Source: an uncultured Eubacteriales bacterium
GTDB taxonomy: Bacteria; Bacillota; Clostridia; Oscillospirales; Oscillospiraceae
Length of the DNA: 14,614 nucleotides
Assembly: GCA_900549865.1 (NCBI GenBank)
Contig: URPU01000058.1
Span: forward strand, 1-14,614
Direction of reading: 5' to 3'
The notes under the pieces were generated by a model, which had not been told where the DNA came from, searched no databases, and worked only from the letters and a program-made list of their open reading frames with translations. The first letter of the stretch is position 1. Every line of letters starts with the position of its first letter. Shown here in pieces: positions 1-6,391 of the stretch. The position numbers and the translations under genes were made by a program.

Positions 1-23
1 GCGCAGAACGCAGCGAAGCTTTC

Positions 24-90
24 TCGAAAAAGTGGCTTTGCCGCTTTTTCGACAGTCTACAAACCGCATCGGTAAAACCGGTGCGGTTTT
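24..90 (-). terminator. Tandem hairpins beyond the DUF6056-like gene
   Basis: Two adjacent 13-bp stems, each with one G-T wobble, lie between the window edge and the stop codon of the minus-strand membrane gene at 106. One stem pairs 24-36 with 40-52 and carries A5/T5 runs inside the stem. The other pairs 61-73 with 77-89 and is followed by T residues on the plus strand. Placement fits transcription termination of the minus-strand operon. The T-tract after the first hairpin met on the minus strand is short, so the pair may be needed together, or one may serve a plus-strand gene lying outside the window. Confidence 0.6.
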
Positions 91-105
91 GCGTTTCGTA
101 TCTGC

Positions 106-1632
106 TCAGTCGAAGAGGACGTCAACATCCTGTGGGATGCCGTAAAACTCCTTGAAGTACATGAGCTTCTCTTTGCCCACGGGCGTCGCGCCGTGGAGAT
201 ATCCGGCATACGGGAAGCGGGGGAGGACGATCTCATCTGCGCCTGCGTCAAGCGCGGCGGAAATAAGCTGCTGCCGCTCGGCCTTGACGCGGCCTATCGC
301 GCCGTATACGACGGAGAAGCGCAGCACCAGCGCGGCCAGCGCCGCCGCAGAAAGCCCCGCAAGCACGCGGCGCAGCTTAACGGGCGCGGCGGATATAAGC
401 GCGGCAGAGACGGTGAGGATGACGAGGGAGATGAAAAACAGCGGCGTGTAGAACGTGCGTGGGCCGACGGTGTTCACCGCTGCCATCGGCAGAACGACAA
501 GCGGCGCGGACACCCAGAACGCAAGCGCCCAGCCGCGCGCACGGCCATCGAGAAGGCAGATGAGCTGCGCCGCTGTCACGGCGAAGAACGCCGCGGAGAC
601 AAGAAAGGAATACGCCACGGCAAGCCTGTGGTGCAGCGCGTCGATGCGGCTGCTGAAAGAGAAAAGCTCCAGCACGAAGGGAATAGCCAGAAGCGCGTCG
701 CAGACCGTGAAGACCGTGCGCGCCCGCTTTGAAAGCGGCCTTTTTCCGTGCATGGTCAGCATGAAGAGCACGAAGAGAAGAGTGAGGCAGTGCACGCTGC
801 TGCCAAGGTACAGCGGCGGCACGATATCCGCGGCGAGCTTGCGTACAAGCGACGCGGCGACACCGAAAAGCCCCGTATCTGCGCGGAAGGTGAGCTGGCG
901 GTACTCGTCCACGGCGTAGCCCGAGGAGAGCAGACTTTTATATATATTTGAAGAGAACATCACCGCCGTGCCGGTAAGCGCGGCGACGAGAGCACACCAG
1001 CCGCGGATGCGGCCGGAACGGCTGTGCCGCGCGGCGATGAGAAGCGCCAATGCCGCGGCGGCGACGTAGAGCGTGAGGTTTTCCAGATAGAGCTGGAGCA
1101 CGAATACCGTGACGAAGATGAGCGCCGGGGCGGCGAGGCGGCCCGGCGATTCCGTACCCTCCGCGGAGAGGGTGCGCTGGGCCTGACGGATGAACACGGC
1201 GAGGATGAGCGCGGAGAAGCTGTAGTTTGCAAAACCGGCAACCCAGCCGTTCGTCTCGCGCCACATATCTGTGCCGGTGGCGAGGAACAGAACGAGAGAC
1301 AGGCAGCAAAGCGCGATGCGCGCCTTTTCATCCGTATTATCCGCGCCGGGCGTCACCCACACGGCGGCCAGCGGCAGGGCGAGAAAGGTTAGCCCCATGA
1401 TGAGGCACTTTGCCGCCTCACTGCGCGTGAGGATGACCTCAAGCAGATTACCGGCATAGCGGCTGTTGACTGTGGCGTAAATAAGCTGCCGCATACCGAG
1501 GCCGATGCCCCAGTCCCAATCGTCGTGCGCATATGGGATCTGCGCGGCGAGCCAGATGAAGAACGCGGCGAACAGTGCCGGCACGGCCCAGCGCAGAAGC
1601 CGGGTAGAGTTGTCGGAGGAGAGCTTTTTCAT
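106..1632 (-). CDS. Multi-pass membrane protein, DUF6056-like (possible GT-C type glycosyltransferase)
   Basis: Predicted integral membrane protein of 508 residues with about a dozen hydrophobic segments spread over its whole length. After a first membrane span (roughly residues 14-31) comes an acidic aromatic motif, HDDWDW at 36-41, then N56, RY 58-59 and GN 61-62. Acidic residues in the first outer loop followed by a conserved Asn/Arg patch recall DUF6056/GtrII-like and other GT-C membrane glycosyltransferases. That assignment is by eye, and the substrate is unknown. I chose the ATG at 1632 because AAAGG lies 9 nt upstream. An in-frame ATG at 1659 overlaps the stop of the preceding gene as ATGA, and would add nine residues (MTRRERSSI). 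Either way the gene is tightly coupled to the glycosyltransferase-like gene upstream, suggesting a joint role in adding sugars to an envelope polymer or lipid. Confidence 0.7.
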   Translation of the reverse strand: MKKLSSDNSTRLLRWAVPALFAAFFIWLAAQIPYAHDDWDWGIGLGMRQLIYATVNSRYAGNLLEVILTRSEAAKCLIMGLTFLALPLAAVWVTPGADNTDEKARIALCCLSLVLFLATGTDMWRETNGWVAGFANYSFSALILAVFIRQAQRTLSAEGTESPGRLAAPALIFVTVFVLQLYLENLTLYVAAAALALLIAARHSRSGRIRGWCALVAALTGTAVMFSSNIYKSLLSSGYAVDEYRQLTFRADTGLFGVAASLVRKLAADIVPPLYLGSSVHCLTLLFVLFMLTMHGKRPLSKRARTVFTVCDALLAIPFVLELFSFSSRIDALHHRLAVAYSFLVSAAFFAVTAAQLICLLDGRARGWALAFWVSAPLVVLPMAAVNTVGPRTFYTPLFFISLVILTVSAALISAAPVKLRRVLAGLSAAALAALVLRFSVVYGAIGRVKAERQQLISAALDAGADEIVLPRFPYAGYLHGATPVGKEKLMYFKEFYGIPQDVDVLFD

Positions 1633-1655
1633 GATAGACGACCTTTCGCGCCGCG

Positions 1656-3251
1656 TCATGCGCGGTAATATACGGTGCAGGTAGGAAATTCCAACACCGT
1701 GCCCGTCGTGCCGGACAGCCAGTATCCGAAGAGGTAGTAGTAATACTGCGGGTACAGCCGCCCGACGCAGTATTCCTCATTCACGGCGGCAAAGCTGCGC
1801 CATGCGGTGCTGCTGGCAAAGACGGAGTATTTTTTCGGCAGGAAGTTGTACCGGAAGCCGCCGATGGCAAAGTCGCGCGCACCGGCGATGAACAGTTCAC
1901 CGGGGGCGAGGCGCATGGCGTCCTCACCGGCAAAGCGCGCGTCAGTGATGTTGACGACGGTCGTCTCCTTTTCATCCTCAAGCCCGTCCGGAAAAATGAT
2001 GTATCCGGAGAGGATGGTGGTCTTATCCCACGAATCGTCCACGGCGGACTCTATAAGCGCTGTCATGCGCGCGCCGTCATTGCGCGCGGACATCGCGCCG
2101 ACGAGCCACGCGCCGCGCAGGACCATGAAGGCGGAAAGCGCAAGCACTGCCGCGCGCCGCGCACCGCCGCGCTGCAGCCAGTTCCCCGCCGCGGCGGCAA
2201 CGTAAAGGTCGCCGAGAAAGAAGAATGGGTAGAACGAGCGCATGGCGAAAAACGTCGCAAAGAGATTATAGGAAAGAAAGACGATGAGCATCACGGGCAT
2301 CACGCGACAGAAAAGCACGCGCACGCCGTCGCCGCCCGTCTTTTCCCGGAAAGCCGCACGCAGCGCGAGAAACAGCCACAGCGGCATGAGCGGGAAGCCG
2401 GAGTAGAGCATGGAATATGTAAATATGCTCATAAAATTCGACCAGAGCTTCAGACCGAGGGGGAGTCCAGCCGCGCCGAGATAATCGCCCAGCTCGCGCG
2501 TCGAGGCGCGCAGGACATACATGGGGTCGAGCGCGGCCTTCGGCGAAAAAACGGCGAAGCCCAGCCAGAGCACCGCGAGAAACGCGGCCGCGGCCGCGAG
2601 CTTCCGCCCGCGCGGCGCGCCGCGCAAAAGGTGCACGGCGGCGAAGGCCGGAATCGCGGCGAAGATGACGAGCGGGTACTTCACAGCGCCCGCCGCCCCG
2701 GCGGCAAACACGGCAAAAGCGACATGCATGCCGCGCCGCTTCTCCGCGGAGAGGCCAGAGGCCGTCAGCAGCACGACGGACGTCAGGAGAAACAGCGATA
2801 TCGCGTCGCCCGTGCCGTAACGTGACTGCTCGATATGCAGCAGCGAAAACACCGCGATAAGCCCATAAAGCGCGGTATACACCGGCTTTTTGGAGAAAAA
2901 GCGGTATATTATCACGCCGCCCAGCGCGACGCCTATGGTAAAATAGAAGACATCCGCGATGCGGCCGCTGAGGCGCGGGGAGATCCCGGCGGAGCACAAC
3001 CGGTTTATGACGGCCGTGAGGATGTGAAAGGGGAGCTGAAAAACGATGGCCCCTTCGGGGTACTCCTTGACCTCTTCATACACCGGCGATGAGCCGGAGA
3101 GATAGCCCTTCAAGCTCTGTGCGGCGGTGAAGAAAACATGCTCGTCGGAGTGGAGCTCCATATTATGCGATATCGTAAGGCCACGCGTCAGCGCGACGAG
3201 AAAGACGGTGATAAGTATGATAGCGGCGGCCTGCCGCTTGCTTTTGACCAT
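1656..3251 (-). CDS. Membrane glycosyltransferase-like protein, GT39/ArnT type
   Basis: A 531-residue polytopic membrane protein. The first span (about residues 9-25) is followed by an outer-loop motif HSDEH (34-38) and FFTAAQSL (40-47). This layout is typical of GT-C enzymes of the PMT/ArnT (GT39) group, where an acidic residue in this loop is catalytic and a polyprenyl-phosphate sugar is the donor. About ten further hydrophobic stretches follow, then a soluble C-terminal part of about 130 residues. Acceptor and sugar cannot be read from sequence. The start at 3251 is supported by AAGGGAG 10 nt upstream and by a promoter whose expected transcription start lies just before it. The reading frame stays open further upstream (to 3437), but that extension crosses the promoter and is rejected. 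The stop overlaps an in-frame ATG of the next gene (ATGA, 1656-1659), implying translational coupling. Confidence 0.75.
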   Translation of the reverse strand: MVKSKRQAAAIILITVFLVALTRGLTISHNMELHSDEHVFFTAAQSLKGYLSGSSPVYEEVKEYPEGAIVFQLPFHILTAVINRLCSAGISPRLSGRIADVFYFTIGVALGGVIIYRFFSKKPVYTALYGLIAVFSLLHIEQSRYGTGDAISLFLLTSVVLLTASGLSAEKRRGMHVAFAVFAAGAAGAVKYPLVIFAAIPAFAAVHLLRGAPRGRKLAAAAAFLAVLWLGFAVFSPKAALDPMYVLRASTRELGDYLGAAGLPLGLKLWSNFMSIFTYSMLYSGFPLMPLWLFLALRAAFREKTGGDGVRVLFCRVMPVMLIVFLSYNLFATFFAMRSFYPFFFLGDLYVAAAAGNWLQRGGARRAAVLALSAFMVLRGAWLVGAMSARNDGARMTALIESAVDDSWDKTTILSGYIIFPDGLEDEKETTVVNITDARFAGEDAMRLAPGELFIAGARDFAIGGFRYNFLPKKYSVFASSTAWRSFAAVNEEYCVGRLYPQYYYYLFGYWLSGTTGTVLEFPTCTVYYRA

Positions 3252-3296
3252 AAAAGCCGTTCTCCCTTGAAAAATGTATACTGCAATGTAAATGCA

Positions 3297-3325
3297 ATTA
3301 TAAACCAGCGCGGGCGCAAAGGCAA
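3297..3325 (-). promoter_or_regulatory. Sigma-A-type promoter of the glycosyltransferase-like operon
   Basis: On the minus strand TTGCCT (3325-3320) is followed after exactly 17 bp by a perfect TATAAT (3302-3297). Transcription would start near 3290, giving a leader of about 40 nt to the ATG at 3251 with the AAGGGAG ribosome site inside it. Confidence 0.75.
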
Positions 3326-3347
3326 CAAAAAACGCCGCATTGCGCGG

Positions 3348-3383
3348 AAAAAGGGATGCCGCAATGTGAACAGCATCCCTTTT
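3348..3383 (-). terminator. Intrinsic terminator after the MATE remnant
   Basis: Perfect 11-bp stem AAAAGGGATGC/GCATCCCTTTT (3349-3359 with 3373-3383), 13-nt loop, followed by a U-run on the minus-strand transcript. It lies 33 nt past the stop of the broken MATE gene and separates the MarR operon from the glycosyltransferase promoter. It survives although the pump it followed is destroyed. Confidence 0.85.
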
Positions 3384-3415
3384 CATAATTCGCCTGTGCA
3401 GGAAGTGCCGCGCGC

Positions 3416-3915
3416 CTATTGCGCGGCACGCTGCCATTGCCTTACTACACGCCGGTAGAGCAGCAGCCCGACGCCGCCGGAGATGACCTCAGAGACCGGA
3501 AAAGCAAACCATGTGAAGTCCAGCCCCAGCTGGGCCAGCAGCCAGAACAGCGGCAGCAGGCAGACAATCTGCCGCAGCAGAGACAGCGCAAGGCTTGTGC
3601 GGCCATAGCCGATGGCCTGAAAGAATACGGGCATCATGAGCGAGACAACGGCGGGCAGAAAGCTGCACCCGATAATGGGGAACGCATGACGCCCGATGGC
3701 AAGCACCCCGGCGTCCTTGGAAAAGATGCGGATGAGAACGTCAGGCACCAGAATGAATGCCGCCGCGCCCACCACCATAACAAGCAGAGAAAAAACGACC
3801 GAGCATTTCAGCGTGTCCCGGCAGCGGCGGTATGCGGCGCTATCTTAAAAAGGATGCGGCTGATGCTTCCCGTTCCGAAGAAATCATTTTCCTGCGTCAG
3901 TTTATCGCGCTTCAT
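3416..3915 (-). pseudogene. MATE-family multidrug efflux transporter, internal-deletion remnant
   Basis: The ATG at 3915 overlaps the MarR stop as ATGA. It opens a frame beginning MKRDKLTQEN and continuing FFGTGSISRILFKIAP, a typical MATE N-terminus, but this frame stops after 35 codons (TGA at 3810-3808). In another frame, 3844-3416 encodes the MATE C-terminal part. It begins near AAYRRCRDTLKCSVVFSLL, which matches the 'GxxxxxRxR...' stretch that precedes a late transmembrane helix in MATE proteins, and runs through several hydrophobic helices to a TAG at 3416. The two pieces meet directly around 3832-3845. Intact MATE pumps have about 450 residues and these pieces account for about 165, so roughly 280 residues are gone and the join is out of frame. 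This is one internal deletion with a shifted frame. A short internal ATG (3778) could still yield a 120-residue fragment, but that would not be a working transporter. Confidence 0.85.
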
Positions 3916-4358
3916 GGCACCAGCTCCTCCAGCGCGGCGCTGAGCGCGCTGTCATATTCCATCACAAGGCCGGCCATCGTGCGGATGCGGTCCCGCCCGA
4001 AGATCTGCGCGGCCCTATCCTCGACTGCGTTCAGGGAGGCCAGATGCCGGGCTGAATATTCGGCCCCGGCGGCGGTGAGAACATAGGCCTTTTCCCGGCC
4101 CCGGCGGCGGGAAGGGTCCTCCGTCAGAAGCCCCTCGCGGCAGAGGGCGGAGACGATGTTGTTCATCGTCTGGCGCGGCAGCAGGTATTGATCGCACATC
4201 TGCTTCTGCGTGCAGTATCCGTAGTCGCGGATCGTGTAGAACACGAGCATACGGTTATAATTCACGCCGGTCCGCTTGGCCCACTGTGAGTAGACCCCGC
4301 GGCATTTGATAATGGCGTGGTTTACACTGTTGTGCAGCTTCCGGTTTTGGCTGTCCAT
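3912..4358 (-). CDS. MarR-family transcriptional regulator
   Basis: A 148-residue protein with the MarR winged helix-turn-helix layout: an N-terminal helix with KCRGVYSQWAKRTGVNYNR (18-36), a helix-turn-helix around residues 49-76 (TQKQMCDQYLLPRQTMNNIVSAL spans it), a wing with RRRGREKAYVLT (84-95), and a C-terminal dimerisation helix. MarR proteins usually bind as dimers and release DNA on sensing a ligand, often controlling an adjacent efflux pump. Here that pump is the MATE gene, whose ATG overlaps this stop codon (ATGA). The start at 4358 follows GGAGG by 9 nt. The frame is open further upstream to 4718, but the extension crosses the promoter. With its pump broken, the regulator may now control only itself or targets elsewhere. 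Confidence 0.9.
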   Translation of the reverse strand: MDSQNRKLHNSVNHAIIKCRGVYSQWAKRTGVNYNRMLVFYTIRDYGYCTQKQMCDQYLLPRQTMNNIVSALCREGLLTEDPSRRRGREKAYVLTAAGAEYSARHLASLNAVEDRAAQIFGRDRIRTMAGLVMEYDSALSAALEELVP

Positions 4359-4379
4359 ACAAAAATTCCTCCGCTCCAA

Positions 4380-4395
4380 AATCCCAAACGGGATT
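4380..4395. promoter_or_regulatory. Candidate MarR operator
   Basis: Perfect inverted repeat AATCCC-AAAC-GGGATT (6 + 4 + 6). It overlaps the edge of the -10 box and the expected transcription start of the marR promoter, and lies 22 bp from its start codon. Size, symmetry and position suit an autorepressor site; binding by this MarR protein is inferred. Confidence 0.55.
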
Positions 4396-4421
4396 ATAGA
4401 ACTGGAACCGGGGCTTGTCAA
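4393..4421 (-). promoter_or_regulatory. Perfect-consensus promoter of the marR-MATE operon
   Basis: On the minus strand TTGACA (4421-4416), 17-bp spacer, TATAAT (4398-4393). Both hexamers and the spacing are consensus. Such a strong promoter is usually held down by a repressor, which fits the dyad overlapping its start region. Confidence 0.9.
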
Positions 4422-4501
4422 GCCTGTTCTGCTGTCCGAAAGCATTTCTGCCGAAAGCGCGGCGCGTACAGGGGAAAAGCGTTTATTCACATAACGTTCA
4501 C

Positions 4502-4530
4502 TTGACTTATCGCGCCGTATGTAGTAAGGT
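4502..4530 (+). promoter_or_regulatory. Promoter upstream of the FAD-dependent dehydrogenase gene
   Basis: TTGACT (4502-4507), 17-bp spacer, TAAGGT (4525-4530). Transcription would begin near 4537, giving a leader of about 110 nt that contains an intrinsic terminator. The -10 box is imperfect. Confidence 0.5.
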
Positions 4531-4551
4531 AAGCGAGGATACATTTTGCGG

Positions 4552-4587
4552 CTCCGTGTTCCCCGGGCGGGAACGCGGAGTCTTTTT
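4552..4587 (+). terminator. Intrinsic terminator in the leader of the FAD gene (possible attenuator)
   Basis: A 12-bp stem CTCCGTGTTCCC/GGGAACGCGGAG (4552-4563 with 4569-4580, one wobble pair), 5-nt loop, then TCTTTTT. No gene on this strand ends upstream: the region behind it is divergent. It therefore sits between the putative promoter (4502-4530) and the ATG at 4649. That position suggests premature termination control or a short leader RNA of about 50 nt. Confidence 0.7.
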
Positions 4588-4603
4588 GCGGCGGCGGATG
4601 CGC

Positions 4604-4615
4604 GCATACGTATGC
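4604..4615. promoter_or_regulatory. Perfect 12-bp palindrome before the FAD gene
   Basis: GCATACGTATGC is a fully symmetric 12-mer, 33 bp before the start codon of the FAD-dependent dehydrogenase and just downstream of the leader terminator. It could be a repressor site or a small RNA hairpin; nothing in the window identifies a partner. Confidence 0.3.
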
Positions 4616-4648
4616 CCGGAAACGAAAAACATATGGAGGAAGCAAGCG

Positions 4649-6022
4649 ATGACGAACTATGACGTGATAATTGTCGGCGCAGGCCCCGGCGGTATATTTT
4701 CCGCATATGAGCTGGCACAGGCCGGCAAGGAACTGAAAATTGCCGTGTTTGAGCTGGGGCGTCCGCTCGCGCAGCGCCGCTGCCCGATAGACGGGAAAAA
4801 GGTGAAGGTCTGCGCGAAGTGCCCCGTGTGCAATATTATGAGCGGCTTCGGCGGCGCGGGCGCTTTTTCGGACGGAAAATACAACATTACAAACCAGTTC
4901 GGCGGCACGCTGTACGAATATGTCGGCAAGCAGGAGGCCATCGAGCTGATGCAGTATGTGGACGAGATAAACCTCAGCCACGGCGGCGAGGGGACGAAGC
5001 TCTACTCCACGGCCAACACGAAGATAAAGCGCATGTGCCTTGAAAACGGACTGCATCTTCTCGACGCGCAGGTGCGCCACCTGGGCACAGATATAAACTA
5101 TGTCGTGCTGGGCAACATATACGATGAGCTGAAGGACAGGGTGGACTTCCACTTCAACACGGCCGTCACGGGCATAGAAAAGCGCGAGGGCGGCTATACC
5201 GTCCATGCGGGCGGCGAGAGCTATGAATGTAAGAAATGCGTCGTCTCCGTCGGGCGCAGCGGAAGCAAGTGGCTGGAGGGCGTGTGCAAGAGCCTCGACA
5301 TCCCCACAAAGTCCAACCGCGTCGATATCGGCGTGCGCGTGGAGCTTCCGGCGGAGATATTCTCCCACCTGACGGACGAGCTGTACGAAAGCAAGATAGT
5401 CTACCGCACGGAGAAGTTCGAGGATCTTGTGCGCACGTTTTGCATGAATCCGCACGGCGTCGTCGTCAACGAGAACACCAACGGCATAGTCACCGTCAAC
5501 GGCCACAGCTATGAGGACAAGGCAAAGCACACGGAGAACACCAACTTCGCCCTGCTCGTCAGCAAGCATTTTTCCGAGCCGTTCAAGGATTCCAACGGCT
5601 ACGGCGAGAGCATTGCCCGCCTCTCCAACATGCTGGGCGGGGGCGTGATAGTGCAGCGCTTCGGCGATCTGGTGCGCGGGCGGCGCAGCACCGTGCGCAG
5701 GATAGAGGAGAACTTCGTCACGCCCACGCTGGCCGCGACGCCCGGCGACCTCAGCCTTGTCATTCCCAAGCGCATACTCGACGGCATTATCGAGATGATA
5801 CATGCCCTTGACAAGATAGCGCCGGGCACGGCGAACGACGACACGCTCCTTTACGGCGTGGAGGTGAAGTTCTACAACATGGAGGTGGAGCTGGACAACA
5901 GGCTCCAGACGAAGGCGGAGGGGCTGTACGTCATTGGCGACGGCTCCGGCGTGACGCATTCGCTGTCGCACGCCTCCGCCAGCGGCGTGTACGTCGCGCG
6001 CGATATTCTCCGCCGCCACTGA
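4649..6022 (+). CDS. FAD-dependent dehydrogenase, COG2509-type NAD(P)/FAD oxidoreductase
   Basis: A 457-residue flavoprotein, full length for this family of uncharacterised FAD-dependent dehydrogenases. The N-terminal Rossmann dinucleotide site reads VIIVGAGPGGIFSAYELA (about 6-23). A cysteine-rich stretch follows, with C45, C55, C58 and C61 leading into NIMSGFGGAGAFSDGK (62-77), the hallmark of the family. The C-terminal FAD contact is GDGSGVTHSLSHASASG near residues 424-440, where HSL and the small residues pack on the flavin. Substrate and physiological role are not established for the family. I see no fused electron-transfer domain. The ATG at 4649 follows GGAGG by 9 nt. The frame remains open upstream to 4415, but that extension would cross the promoter and the terminator and is rejected. 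The gene appears monocistronic. Confidence 0.85.
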   Translation: MTNYDVIIVGAGPGGIFSAYELAQAGKELKIAVFELGRPLAQRRCPIDGKKVKVCAKCPVCNIMSGFGGAGAFSDGKYNITNQFGGTLYEYVGKQEAIELMQYVDEINLSHGGEGTKLYSTANTKIKRMCLENGLHLLDAQVRHLGTDINYVVLGNIYDELKDRVDFHFNTAVTGIEKREGGYTVHAGGESYECKKCVVSVGRSGSKWLEGVCKSLDIPTKSNRVDIGVRVELPAEIFSHLTDELYESKIVYRTEKFEDLVRTFCMNPHGVVVNENTNGIVTVNGHSYEDKAKHTENTNFALLVSKHFSEPFKDSNGYGESIARLSNMLGGGVIVQRFGDLVRGRRSTVRRIEENFVTPTLAATPGDLSLVIPKRILDGIIEMIHALDKIAPGTANDDTLLYGVEVKFYNMEVELDNRLQTKAEGLYVIGDGSGVTHSLSHASASGVYVARDILRRH

Positions 6023-6032
6023 CTCCAAAACC

Positions 6033-6061
6033 TTGATTTTTTGGGATAATAAGTATATAGT
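6033..6061 (+). promoter_or_regulatory. Promoter abutting the left end of the MITE
   Basis: TTGATT (6033-6038), 17-bp spacer, TATAGT (6056-6061). The last base of the -10 box is the first T of the inverted repeat. It points toward the flippase gene at 6392, and was probably that gene's promoter before the element inserted. A weak 6-bp hairpin CCAAAA/TTTTGG (6025-6044) overlaps the -35 box and may act as a poor terminator for the FAD gene. Confidence 0.55.
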
Positions 6062-6339
6062 ACCCTCGGTTGACAAGAGCACATACGCCTGACAGCGTGT
6101 CTTTCCGGCGCTTTTTGCCCTTTTCGTCTTGATGGGTTACGACACATCTGCGCCTCAAAAGCCAAAAATCGCACGAAAATCCATCGCTGTCAGGTGCAAG
6201 CAGTTTTGCCGAGGCAGAAAGGCGGCCAGACGACGAAAAGGCCGCAGGGAATACTTTGTGTATTTTCAAGGTCTTTGAGGATGTATGGGCGTTCTTTCTG
6301 CCCGCCAAAACCGTGTGTGTCCTTGTCAACCGAGGGTAC
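6060..6339. mobile_element. MITE-like element with terminal inverted repeats
   Basis: A 280-bp non-coding segment bounded by perfect 18-bp inverted repeats, GTACCCTCGGTTGACAAG at 6060-6077 and its complement at 6322-6339. The match continues imperfectly inward to 28 bp (6060-6087 with 6312-6339, 25 matching). If the outer TA pairs (6061-6062 and 6337-6338) are the target duplication, the ends resemble the TA-inserting IS630/Tc1 group. Inside, CGCCTGACAGCG (6086-6097) pairs with CGCTGTCAGGTG (6185-6196), giving a second, sub-terminal stem-loop in the left half. No open frame of credible coding character is present, so any movement would rely on a transposase elsewhere in the genome. It fills most of the gap between the FAD gene and the flippase gene. 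Confidence 0.75.
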
Positions 6340-6391
6340 ACTGTATTATGTGATAATGCGCATCCCAAGATCCGGTTAAAGGAGGAGAGCA

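Noticed and set aside
193..732. Plus-strand open frame of 179 codons opposite the DUF6056-like gene
   Set aside because: Very high Arg content, no ribosome site and no domain; shadow of the minus-strand membrane protein.
3252..3437. N-terminal extension of the glycosyltransferase-like protein (start at 3437)
   Set aside because: It would run through the promoter at 3297-3325 and the terminator at 3348-3383. The ATG at 3251 has a good ribosome site and a proper first membrane span.
4487..6082. Open frame of about 530 codons on the minus strand opposite the FAD-dependent dehydrogenase
   Set aside because: No ribosome site, composition dominated by His/Arg/Ala/Val runs typical of antisense frames in GC-rich genes, and the plus-strand protein has clear family motifs.
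6322..6357. Outward promoter formed by the right MITE end (TTGTCA then TATTAT or GATAAT)
   Set aside because: The spacings are about 15 or 23 bp, both poor, so I could not support it beside the better promoter at 6033-6061.
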